Of a stretch of 64,000 nt of DNA, positions 13,235 to 23,924 are shown in pieces. The notes under the pieces are model-generated. The model saw nothing but the letters and a program-made list of their open reading frames with translations. It did not search any database and was not told where the DNA came from. Source of the DNA: Cruorifilaria tuberocauda. Lineage: Eukaryota; Nematoda; Chromadorea; Rhabditida; Onchocercidae. The DNA lies in NCBI GenBank assembly GCA_013365365.1, contig JABVXU010000051.1, positions 62,001-126,000 on the forward strand, read 5' to 3'. Position 1 is the stretch's first letter. Every line of letters starts with the position of its first letter. The translations under genes were made by a program, and so were the position numbers.

Positions 13235-14213
13235 CTAATCTTTGTTTTCGAACGCTGCAAGTTTTCGTTTGATATCAAGTTTCACTTCAACTCTTGAGTC
13301 TAATTTTGCTTCAGGATTTCCTGCACCATCAAGAACCGCCTGACACTCCAGCATTGCACTGCGCAATTTATCGATGCAATCAGCCATATTCAGATGCTCC
13401 GAATAAGTTCGACACGATTCAATCACTAACAGATCGTTTCTGAAAAGTAAAAACTTTGCTTAAATAAATTTCATTCGATTTCACATTTGTGATTAAGCAT
13501 TATGTAATGATCTTATTATATTAATATGAACAAATTTTATATTTGCAAACGAATATTACTGCATTTTTCAGCGGTTATATCTAAATCGTAAAAAATGAAA
13601 AAGGATATCATCATATCTGTTTATTGGGATATTGTGCACCACAACGACTGCCAAAAAATCACTAATTCAATAATTCTGTTTTTGAAATTAAATTTCTTTC
13701 TTTATGCTTGTGTCAGTACAAAATAATTGGGCTCAAATATGGTAATCATGAAACATCCTGCAAAAACAACCACATAGTCAAAATATTACTTTCTAAATTC
13801 ACTGTACGTCTACAAATTCATGCACAAACCATTTAACATTTCGAACTTTGTTTTTATCCTCATCCTATTGCTATTTTTCAACTAATAGTACTAAAATTTC
13901 TTACTTATGATTCAGGTACGTAATAGAGGTAAGCAATAACAATAAATGACACCAAAAACTCTAAATTTCAATCTTCAAAATCTCAAACTAACCGATCAAT
14001 TCTGTGTGGATAGCGTATTCGCAGCTCTTTCGCTATTCCAGTTGGAATCCAATCAGCTTTTAATGGAAGGCGAAGCTCAACTTGGGGCGTTTGTTCATCC
14101 TCTCGAAAAGTGACAGTCTTTTGCAAACATTCCAAAGGGATTCTGCCATCAAACTTTGATGTGGAAAAGTGACGACGCAGAAATGAGCATCGTAAGAATA
14201 ACTGAGGTTGCAT
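13235..14213 (-). CDS. ICT1/mL62-like mitochondrial protein lacking the GGQ loop
   Basis: Two exons: 13993-14213 and 13235-13439. They total 426 nt, giving 141 residues, with a frame-consistent join (CG|A, Arg). Residues 1-20 are basic and hydroxylated (LRRHFSTSK), like a mitochondrial presequence. The body aligns with human ICT1/MRPL58. IPLECL corresponds to the start of the catalytic domain, PQVELRLPLKADWIPTGI to the strand and helix after the GGQ loop, and RIDRNDLLVIESCRTYSEHL plus NMADCIDKLRSAM to the C-terminal half. ICT1 is a peptidyl-tRNA hydrolase and a protein of the mitoribosomal large subunit. Here IPLECL and PQVELR are separated by only 13 residues, all inside one exon. The segment that should carry GGQ is absent, so hydrolase activity is not expected. 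A structural role in the mitoribosome is my inference. Confidence 0.8.
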
Positions 14214-15001
14214 AACTAAATTCAGAATTGTTCTTTATGAAACTCATCGAGAATTACCATCGTCCCACTGATCAAAACACGATACAACTGCAGTTCCCTG
14301 AAATATTGGAACACTCTGTGAGATCCTTCTAAAATATCCTATTCATATGAAAAACAGATAATTATAAAGGGAGAAATTTTTTCAACCATTATACAATTAT
14401 ATAAGCATACTATGCACTTCTAAAAATATGGTTGAAGAATAAATCTTGAAATCACAACTTTAACAATCATAAATTCCTTTTTTTACTGCAACTGATGCTT
14501 CCAAAATGCATGGTACAAAGTGACTTTATATAGTGAATAGCGTGCAGCATTAACAAGTTATCACAATTCTTCGTTTTCAAGCAGTATTTGCAACCAAAAT
14601 CCAAAACGATGAGTACCCTAATATTACGAATCTAAGCAAGTATTAAAAAGAATTCCTAATCCATCCGTTTTCTTCTTCTTGCTAATGACTAATGCTATTC
14701 TTATGGTTTCGCAACATTAGATATCATTCTGATGAAAGAATATTTACAAAATAAGCAATGAAAAAAAAATTACCTAACAAAGCGACACGTGTACATTAAT
14801 TATGAATCGTGATAGATGTATTTCTTGTTTAATACCACCAAGTTATAATAAGTTTTGTCCCACCAAGTTAAATAAATGAACTTTGTAAAAACAAAAATTC
14901 AGAACAGAAAACTTGTCGAAATTTCTTATAAGTGATCAGAATGCATAATTAATCATCAAATGAAATGAACTAATAAACATAACAAATTACTAATTTATAT
15001 C
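14214..15001. other. intergenic, mL62-like start to LONP1 stop
   Basis: 788 nt between two genes on the same strand. It is AT-rich, with no ORF or RNA gene recognised. If the genes share a pre-mRNA, this would be the intercistronic region, longer than is usual in C. elegans. Confidence 0.45.
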
Positions 15002-18000
15002 TCAGAATATGATGTCGTATATTTGGTTATAATGTGAAACGAAATGTATATCAACATTTTCTCGGATAAAATCCGGTAAGTCCAAGAAATCTTTCCGATT
15101 CTCTTCCGGTAATATAATACAATTCACTCCAGCTCTTTTCGCCTAAAAAAGTCAAAGAATTAATTTATAAAATCATTTTAAATTCGCAACTTTTATAAGC
15201 AATCGGCACACAACGACCATTTGGAAAATAAGTGAGCATTTCCTCTAACTTGAATCATTAGCATGAAAAACAATTTTACGACATTTTAAAATATCTATGC
15301 TTAAATAAAAAACATTTTTTTATACAACTGGATTTTATGCAATGAACATGATGAAACAGTAAATTCCAACGTGAGAACAGCAGGAAATCCTTTTTATTGA
15401 AAACCCAAGTTAGGCATAACTATTGAGCAAATTTTCAGGTTATTCCGATAAAGTAAGATTTGAAAAAATTTCAAATGCGTACAGCAATAACTTTTTCTTT
15501 AATTCCACCAACTGGTAATATCCTTCCAGTAAGAGAAATTTCACCCGTCATTGCAACATTTTGCCTAGCCGGCTGATTCAAAGCCAGCGATAACAAAGCC
15601 GATGTAATTGTACAGCCTGCCGATGGACCGTCTTTCGGTGTTGCACCCTAAAAAAACAAAAGACCAACCGTTAGATGAAAAATGAAAATGTTCGAATTCT
15701 GAAATTTGCATATTTCCGTTAAAGTGAGATACCAAAAGGAATCCAGAAAACTGAAACAAACCTCTGGAACATGGACATGTATATGTGCCTTATCGAGAAA
15801 GTCGTTATCGGGAAAGTGATTCCTAAGAATATTTTTAGCAACCGTGTAAGCAATACGCATACTCTCTTTCATGACGTCACCGAGATGTCCAGTTGTTTCC
15901 AAACTACCAAACGAAACCGTCGCATCGGATTTTGATGAACTGACCGCATCATTAGATGAATCATCCGAAAACCCACTATCAGCACTTGGGTTTCGTGACA
16001 AGGTTAAATTAGACGTAGTCAAACTCCGTCGTAAACATGCTTCTATGTATAAGGATGACCCGCCTGAAAATTCCTGTATATTTAGATATAAAACAATATT
16101 ACCTATCACTTCCATCGATCCCACAAATAATATAAGAGTAAATAACGTTTGGTTCTAGTTAATCAACCGATAGCTTTGATATTTTGGGAAATCAATAAAC
16201 CTACCCATAGCTGTCCATGCAAGACCCATTATTACACCAATCGGTGTTGCATCGTACAGACGATCAGTGGTAAATTTAGGCCTTCCTACAAAGTTTTCGA
16301 TATTTTGGTTGTCAACAACTATTTGAATAGTTTTCTGATTGTTTTCTCCAGCTATCTTGAAAGCTGCTTTACGAAATACCTGGAAAATAATTGAAAAGTA
16401 ATGATACATCTGCAAATTCTTTGCGATAACAATACTGGAGATTTAAAACCAAATTCCTTTACTAAATACCAATCTGCATTTTAATTACGATAGCACCATA
16501 AGAACCAGAAAAATAGACACTTATTACCAAGTAAACCAGAAGTGAAGAAGAAATGAACTGATTTTATTAAATTTACGTAAGAATCTTAATCAATCTGTCT
16601 ATGAAAATCGCTAAAAAACTACAATTTTTTTTCAAAAAATCAGAAAAATCTTTGCATAGTCACCTTCTCAATATGCTTCTGAAGATTACGAACACCAGAC
16701 TCGCGGCAGTAATGTTTGATAAGTGTCTGCAGTGCTTCAGGAGTTATCTGTAGCTGATTTTCTTCCAATGAGCTGGAAAAGAAATTTTTTTGAATATATA
16801 TTACTTATATTAATTAACTCAGAAACATTACTTAATATTAGTTGATGAAATAATAAGTTCTTTCAAAATTATGCCATCAAAATAAAATACATGTGGCTTA
16901 AATCTATAAAAATATAGAAATAATAATAACCTATCTTTTCGACACTGAGGTACCAAATAACTCTGTGCAATGTTTAATTTTTCTTCTGCAACATAACCGG
17001 ATACTTCGATCAATTCCATCCGATCCTTTAGAGGGCCAGGGATGGTATCCGTAATATTTGCAGTACAAATGAATAATACCTGGAAATGTGACGTGAAAGA
17101 GTTTGTTTTAATATGAAAAAAATGAAATTCATAAGTAATGCAATACGTAGAGTTTTGAATGAATAATTTTATAACTTGAGCAAAGCAATTCGACAAGCTA
17201 ATCTTTGTGACAAATAAACTGCTGTACTAACCTTTGACAAATCAACTGGAACATCGAGAAAGTGATCATTAAAATTGGTGTTTTGTTCCGGATCTAAAAG
17301 CTCCAGCAACGCTGATGATGGATCACCATGATAACTTGCACCACCAATTTTATCCACTTCATCAATTAAAACCAATGGATTTTCCGTTTGTACCTCAAAA
17401 ACTTGCATTTAAACAATTTAACGAAATTCCTCGTTTGTGGGATAGAATTCACTGAAGTAAATCTCGAATTGAAATAGAAGTATCTGAAAATTAAACAACA
17501 AAATTCAACTTTTTTCAAGCATTGTATCATTTTTCCAGGCATCGCTCCAACATATGTACGGCGATGTCCTTTGATTTCGGCAACATCTGTCATTCCACCC
17601 ACCGAAAATCGAAAATACTGGAAGTTTTCAGGAATCAGATAAAAGCACGTGTTTATAAATATGTTTGATTAAAAATTTGATAACGAAAAAAATCTTACTT
17701 CTCTGTTTAAAGCTCGAGCAATAGATCGTGCAATACTCGTTTTACCGGTGCCTGGAGGCCCATGTAAGCACAGAATTTTACCACTTACTTTCTTTTTAAG
17801 TATACCAATTGCAATGAATTCCTAAATGGTATGGATAAAGAATGAAAACGTGACTTTTATTTTTCAAAAAAATATTGAGATTATTTCTATATAAAAGAGT
17901 AAGATGAACAAGGATAAAAAACAAAAGATTGTTTTGGAATTCATTCGATTTCAATAACATACCAAAATCCGGTCCTTTACATCCTTCATTCCATAATGGT

Positions 18001-21000
18001 CTTCATCTAATACGGCAATAGCTCTATCTAAATCGAGCACATCTTCCGATGTCTTACCCCACGGCATATTTGTTAACCAATCCAAGTAATTCCTGTAAGA
18101 CGATATAGCGAAAAAAATAAGGATATTCTTTCAAATTTCTCAGAAAAAATTTAATGACATTTAATTTATTTAATGGCATTTATCAAAAATGAAGAAAATC
18201 ATGCAAAATCATACCTTGCAACCGAAAATTCACTGGAATGTGGATCCAGAAAGGATAATTTGGCTTGTTCTTCCTTAATTACTTTCATCACATACTCTGG
18301 AACATTTAGGTTTTTTATGCGATCTTGCATTTTTTCCGCCAAAGCTTCTTTATCATCCTTCTCCAATCCAAGTTCTTTTTTAATTGCCTTCAGCTAAAAT
18401 TTTTTAACCGAATGAATTTGGAAAGATGAATTAAGAAAAACTTATAAAAACGCCGAAAGTATTCAATCCCCCGAAAATGATATAGGATTGCAAGAGTGCT
18501 GGGAAATTGAATAAGTAATCTTTAACACAGATTAGAGCAGAAATTAATTTACCATCTCAAGCTTCTAAAGCCTTCGGTTGTTTACTTTTCGTGAAAAGTT
18601 CGTGTATAATATCAACATTGGAAACTGTAAACAAGATTGTCAGACTTCATTATACCAATAAATTGAAAATTTCAAAATCACCTGCTCATTCAAAAGGAAT
18701 TTACGATGTTGATCATGTACTTTCTTTTCCACATCCTTGTTAATATCATGTTTTAATTTTGCGACTGTTTTTTCCTTTTCAATTAATAGCAATGCTAATT
18801 TTAAGCGTCCTTCAATCTAAATTATGAATTGCAATTAACAAGCTCCGTACACACAAATAATTCTAATATGATTAGGAATCCAAAGTAACTTACGGCTTCT
18901 TCATCCATCAAATTTTGCAAATCATCTGGATCAGCGCTTACAAGTGATCCAACTAAATCACACAAATATATAGGATTGTCAACTACATTTTTGGATGGAT
19001 TTGCAGTTAATCCAAGTTGCTGCGCAAATAACGTATTATATTGCATAACATCGCGAATCGTACTAACTATTGCCTGCATTGTTGCCTGAAAAAATTAGAA
19101 AACATTAGTTGTAATTAGAAATTAATTATTTAACTTTTAAAATCATTGCAATTTTAAATATCATATCTTGATACAACTGACACAGAGCTCTTAATGTTTT
19201 CCATTAAGGCAAATTGGCTTAACATTTGCATCTCTCTAACTGCATTATCTGTCAGTATAGATAAACATTGCATGTCATAATTCTAAAACATACCACCAAA
19301 ACACACATATAAAATTAAGTCTGTGTCCAATACTTTTAATTATAACGACATCTGACATTCCCAAGCATTATTCAGGTTTTTTTATTAGGCAGAGAAAACT
19401 TACTTTAACTTCAGTTGTTCTCTCAACAGGCTGAGAAACAACATTTTCCGTCCTAGCTAGAGTTATTGCTGGAGATGTAGCCAACGAAATTTCATCTTCT
19501 TTTGTTTTATCTTTCACTAGTTTACGACGCTCTTGACGTGCTCGTCTGCCATTTATTTTTCCAATATTTTCACTGAATATAACAAAAAATTTTGCTGAAG
19601 AATTCTGAGACGCGAAATCTTACTTCAGGTATATTGAAATCGAAAAAATTCCTCATTCTAGTTAGTAAAAGTTTTAAAAAAATATTACTGACGATGTATC
19701 GATATCATCAGTGACTGGCTCTAAAATACGTATGCGCCTTTCAGCAACTAGAACCAGTTCTATTTTGTCACCATTATCACCCATAACATTGATCTGCGCG
19801 AATGATCCCACTGCATGAAGCTCAGACAAGGATTCCACTGTTTCCGAATCATTCCTAAATTTTCTTTAGAAGAATTACTGTTCACAGTTGCGAAACCACT
19901 TACAAAAGAAATACAGGCTTTATATCTTCTATACTCTCACTTACAAAAGTTTTGGTCTAAAATGATTAGTGTTTTTATTTGTTCACATACTCACTTTTCC
20001 TTTGTAAATAAATGTTATACCTAGCTGATTAACTAAATACAAATTTCTAATTTTTGTCTTATTAGCACGTACACAATGTTAGAAACATCATCCTTAGGCC
20101 TTTCATTTTTTATTTGGATACTGGATTTTCATTCCCAACTATGAAAACAATAATCATTCAAAATCTCTTTTTTATTACTCATTAAAATACTAAATCAATA
20201 AAGGAAAAAAGAAATGCTGATATTTGTCAAAAAAAAATTGACAGAATTTAGAACTCACTCAGAATCTTTCTTCATGAAAACTCCAACATATGGCTGACGC
20301 ATTCGCACTTTCCTTCTCAATAATTCTTTTAGTGTTTGATCTTTAGCAATCTTAATAAAATTTGTATTATTTGAAACACTAGCTGAAGAATAACTTTCTG
20401 TGCCATTAAAATATCAACTAAATTACATGTATTTATTCAGTTATCTGAATATCACCTTAAAAATTTACACTGTTAACCATATCTTCTCTCAAGACCATTA
20501 ACTTTGTTTCATTCAAACACAATTTCCTCCATTTTTCTAGAAACCGATCAAATGGAGTTCATTGCTATGAAAGTGAAGAAATTAGAAACACGATCTTTAG
20601 CAATACGAATCTTATCGTGGAACGGTTAACTACTCTTGTCTCATTTTGTACAACTTTTTAAAAATAATATTTCACAAAAATTGAATACTTACGGTGACTC
20701 GTGTAATAAAACCAGGAAAGAGTGGTTTTCTCGAGACCGCAATAACTGGTACAATAGGCCATACTTCTGGGACAGTTATCGTACTCATCGGCTAAAAAAG
20801 TGCGCTTCCTCAAAATTCGGCTTTAATTTTCTGTAAATTAATTATCTGCATAAAAATTAAAGCCAAAATGACTTACTCCTCCTAACATATCTTCGACTTG
20901 CTCCACAATAGCCGTATCCTTGTCTTTCATATCATTCGCGGTTTTATCATCATCGCCTTTTCCGTTTTCATGCGGACTAAAAAGGAAAACAAGAAACAAA

Positions 21001-21332
21001 CCGAAAGAATAACTACTATAGCACAAACACACATTTTAATGGTTAGCAATGTAAATTTTTAAGGTGACCTTCAATTTTTCTCGAATAATTTTGTTAAGCC
21101 TAACCAAAAATTTTAATTTCTATTCAACTTACTTGCTGTAAAACCGATATGGTACAACAACTGATGATCGCTTTTCACAAAAGGTTAAAAGCCGTCGCCT
21201 TGAAGAGATACAATTTGCAAATATTTCAATGTTATAAGATTGAACTGAAATGGGCCGTAATTGTTCGAAAAAATGACGACTTCGTTTGAAATTTCTCAAA
21301 CATCGAGAAGCCGTTTCCACTGATAGGCGCAT
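15002..21332 (-). CDS. LONP1: mitochondrial Lon protease (ATP-dependent)
   Basis: Complete in 19 exons: 21133-21332, 20877-20976, 20693-20791, 20259-20350, 19693-19854, 19404-19572, 18894-19085, 18682-18816, 18215-18393, 17963-18092, 17699-17821, 17510-17617, 17232-17393, 16931-17079, 16664-16772, 16205-16379, 15762-16063, 15483-15647 and 15002-15142. The total is 2,892 nt, 963 residues (human 959), with every join in frame. Residues 1-66 are Arg-rich and free of acidic clusters, a mitochondrial presequence. The LON substrate-binding domain follows ([24 protein letters not shown]). Walker A GPPGTGKT is at about 506-513, Walker [10 protein letters not shown] at about 570-578, and sensor 1 in [11 protein letters not shown]. 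The protease has Ser871 (PKDGPSAG) and Lys914 (VGGIKEK); their spacing of 43 equals E. coli Ser679/Lys722. It degrades damaged matrix proteins and regulates mtDNA. A Ser-rich insertion sits at about residues 775-815. Confidence 0.96.
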
Positions 21333-21933
21333 ATATCCTATAATGATGAATGGTTTTCCAATTAGTATAGTTTACAATCAGATTTTAAAACCTGATGCGA
21401 GAGAGGAAAAACTAGAATTCCTGCCAAGAATCTTTAATTCGTATTGTCTAAAACAAATTAAAACAGAACTTCCAAACAGCTTCCATGCGACATTCGACAA
21501 TCTTGCAACAGAATAAAATCACTCGCTGAATTTCACGGAACAATAAATCTATTTTAGTTTACGACAGAACCATAGAAAATTATAGTATCACAAGATACCA
21601 GATTTCTCGTAAAAATTAGCATACTAATCTATATAATTTACGAGTAACTTCCGGTTCTTTTTAATATTAAGATAAATCCTTCTTGAGAATAGGTGCATTA
21701 AACCAAGAAGAAGGCTATAAGACAGCTATTAAGCAACAACAAAATTAAGAGAAGCGAATTTTATCCATTTTCTCTTTAAAAAGAAAAAGAATGAATATAA
21801 CAGTAACAGAAATTGGTACAAAAACAGACAAGACATGAAAACAAGAGAAAACAGAAGTGAATACAGTAATAGGAAAATGAATAAGTGTAAAAAAAATTTT
21901 TAAGAAAAGATAACTGCAAAGCTATTATCTCAT
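21333..21933. other. intergenic, LONP1 start to SPCS1 stop
   Basis: 601 nt between co-oriented genes. The minus-strand side next to 21332 would be the LONP1 5' region. A pyrimidine-rich stretch suitable for cis- or trans-splicing cannot be singled out. No ORF is supported: the plus ORF at 21286-21516 is antisense to the LONP1 presequence exon and unlike any protein I know. Confidence 0.45.
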
Positions 21934-22775
21934 TTATTTTGTCTTCTTTTTTTCTTTTGATGGAGCATTCGCAAACGACGATGCAGTCGCCTGAGTGGGC
22001 TGCCACTGTAAATTGTATGGTCGAAATTAGAAACAAAAGATTTAAATGAATAAATGAAATGAGAGGGGAAATATTTAGATTAATAAAACTGATTTCAAAA
22101 TTTTTTATAATTATCAAAAAACTTGAATTTTGTGTGATTAAAATGACAAACAGGTGAGAGAAAGATAATACTTACATGTATTGGATTGCGTCTCAAATAT
22201 GGCCATGGCGGTACAACTAGAATGCATGATAGAATAAAACCACTACCTAACATATAGATGGCGTACGACAGTTGCTGAGTAATATATCCAACACCATAAC
22301 CAATCACTGCCGTTAGTACTAATATCACCTATAAATAATTGTTTAAAATTCTGCCTAAAATTATCAGAAATGGAAATTCAGAAATTTTAGTGATAGAATC
22401 AACTGGTTATGTTTGAAGACATTTCAAAAGATTAGAATGTTATCTTACTCTCACCATAATTTTTCTTAATATGGTATTACAAAAACTGAGTAAATTGTAG
22501 ATATTTATATTCTAGCATCATCTAGAATTATGAACTGTAAGGAATTCTTTAAACAATTGCAAAGGGATTTTGAAAAAATATCCCGAAAAATGGTGTCCAC
22601 TGGATTTTTCCTAATTTCTCTAATCTAAAGGAATCGTAAAGGTTCTTCCATTAAATAAAACAATAAATAAACACATTACTTGAAAAATTCTTTCCGCTTT
22701 CCGCTGGCCAACAAAATCAATATATGTGGAAAATTTTCTTAACGATGGCGGTAACATTTGTATAAGCCCATCCAT
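21934..22775 (-). CDS. SPCS1: signal peptidase complex subunit 1 (SPC12)
   Basis: Three exons: 22680-22775, 22176-22328 and 21934-22005. They total 321 nt, giving 106 residues, all joins in phase 0. The start ATG at 22775 gives MDGLIQMLPPSLRKFSTYID, followed by the family motif DFVGQRKAERIFQ (human DYKGQKLAEQ). Two hydrophobic helices follow, near residues 33-51 (VILVLTAVIGYGVGYI) and 54-72 (YAIYMLGSGFILSCILVV). After them comes the diagnostic PPWPYLRRNPIHW and a Ser/Lys-rich cytosolic tail ending KEKKKTK. SPCS1 is a non-catalytic subunit of the ER signal peptidase complex; it spans the membrane twice with both ends cytosolic and helps exclude transmembrane segments from cleavage. LONP1 follows 602 nt downstream on the same strand. 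Confidence 0.95.
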
Positions 22776-23615
22776 TTCTCCACTACCTAAATTTATACAT
22801 TATTAAACTATCGTCGCCGTATCTGAACACGACTTAGTATAAAAACTGGAAAAGCAATCACAAAGCAGGACAAAATCAAACCGTTACGTCCGTTTCCTCA
22901 ATTTTATTTAAAGTCCGTCTAATTATAATAAAAATGTAAAAGTAACATTGTTACTGTCATCATTATCATGAATGACGAATATTTCGAGCAAGCATCTAAT
23001 TATATTGTAAAATGTAAAAATAACAAAACCAAACGGACGTTAGGCATGCCATTCCAAAAATCATGGTAATATAATGAAGGTAACATAAAAACTTTGAAAG
23101 GAAGAAAGAGGATGATATAAATGCGAAGTAAATAACCACAAAAGATTGACTACGTACAATGTTTATTAAATATATCTAAATGGATGTCCGAGAACTCAAA
23201 TTCGCTCCCCTTCTGCCTTCTCTTATTGTCCTGTTTACTTGTGATAAAATCAAAAATTACTTTGAAATTTGAAAACTGCTGAAATTCTAAGAATTCTAAA
23301 ATTGCTGAAAATTATTCAGTGGTAGAATTCATTGAACAAAAATCCATATAATTTACATAACAATGTCCAAGTTCTGGACGAGTGATTCATTTATTGTCAA
23401 GCAACTATATAAAAAAGATCAAATATCATTTCAAAATTCGCAACTCGTAAAGTTTCAGCAAGAAATTTGAAAGTTCAAAAGTTAGGCCTCAAATTCAGTG
23501 AAATATTACCATGCTGACGGTATTTCCATGTAAGCAAGGCAATATAATTTCACCTCACCGCCAGTCTCTGGTTTGCTTGATCAGCCCATCATTGAAAGCA
23601 AATTTCTCCAATCGG
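22776..23615. other. intergenic, upstream of SPCS1
   Basis: About 840 nt with no assigned gene. The part nearest 23530-23615 contains an open minus-strand stretch (reading FINDRLEKFAFNDG) in a different frame from the neighbouring short ORF; see findings. The remainder is AT-rich and shows nothing recognisable. Confidence 0.4.
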
Positions 23616-23822
23616 TCATTGATGAAAACTCGCAACTGCTCGAAGTTTGACTAATTGTAAAATTCGCATTGCTTCCATCCATTGCTTAAAGCTATTGAGA
23701 GCAACCCGATAACGTGACCCGTGATCGTACATTGCTGGGAGCAACGCAGTGTTTATTTTATTTATTTCTCTTTGATGGAAAGATTTTTTATGTGATTTTC
23801 GACTTCCAATTGTTTTAACCAT
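23616..23822 (-). CDS. short unknown basic protein, possibly one exon of a longer gene
   Basis: Unspliced ORF of 68 residues starting at ATG 23822. It is basic, with few Cys, and begins MVKTIGSRKSHKKSFHQREI. The middle part (PAMYDHGSRYRVALNSFKQW, then MEAMRILQLVKLR) has the varied, amphipathic composition of real protein, unlike the Phe/Leu/Ile-rich noise ORFs elsewhere. I do not recognise the family. Its start is 102 nt from the CFDP1 start on the other strand, so the two could share a promoter. The C-terminus is uncertain, because another open frame with coding-like composition starts near its stop and runs to about 23548. It may be a spliced or frameshifted gene. A small mitochondrial or ribosome-associated protein is a guess from size and charge only. 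Confidence 0.35.
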   Translation of the reverse strand: MVKTIGSRKSHKKSFHQREINKINTALLPAMYDHGSRYRVALNSFKQWMEAMRILQLVKLRAVASFHQ

Positions 23823-23924
23823 AGAAAAACTGTGTTAAAGAATTGTATTTTCGCCAAATTTAAAAAGAAAGAATTTGTGATGCAGTTATATTTTTCTATT
23901 GTAACTTTGCAGATTCGTTGGCTA

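Noticed and set aside
15871..16158. 95-residue plus-strand ORF
   Set aside because: Exact antisense of the LONP1 exon at 15762-16063, including its Ser-rich insert.
19145..19292. Open minus-strand stretch between two LONP1 exons that could be an extra exon
   Set aside because: Joining 19404 directly to 19085 gives [17 protein letters not shown], which matches human Lon without a gap; the stretch also has no good donor.
21776..22117. 113-residue minus-strand Phe/Ser/Cys-rich ORF
   Set aside because: It overlaps the last SPCS1 exon in the wrong frame and continues into its 3' UTR and intron.
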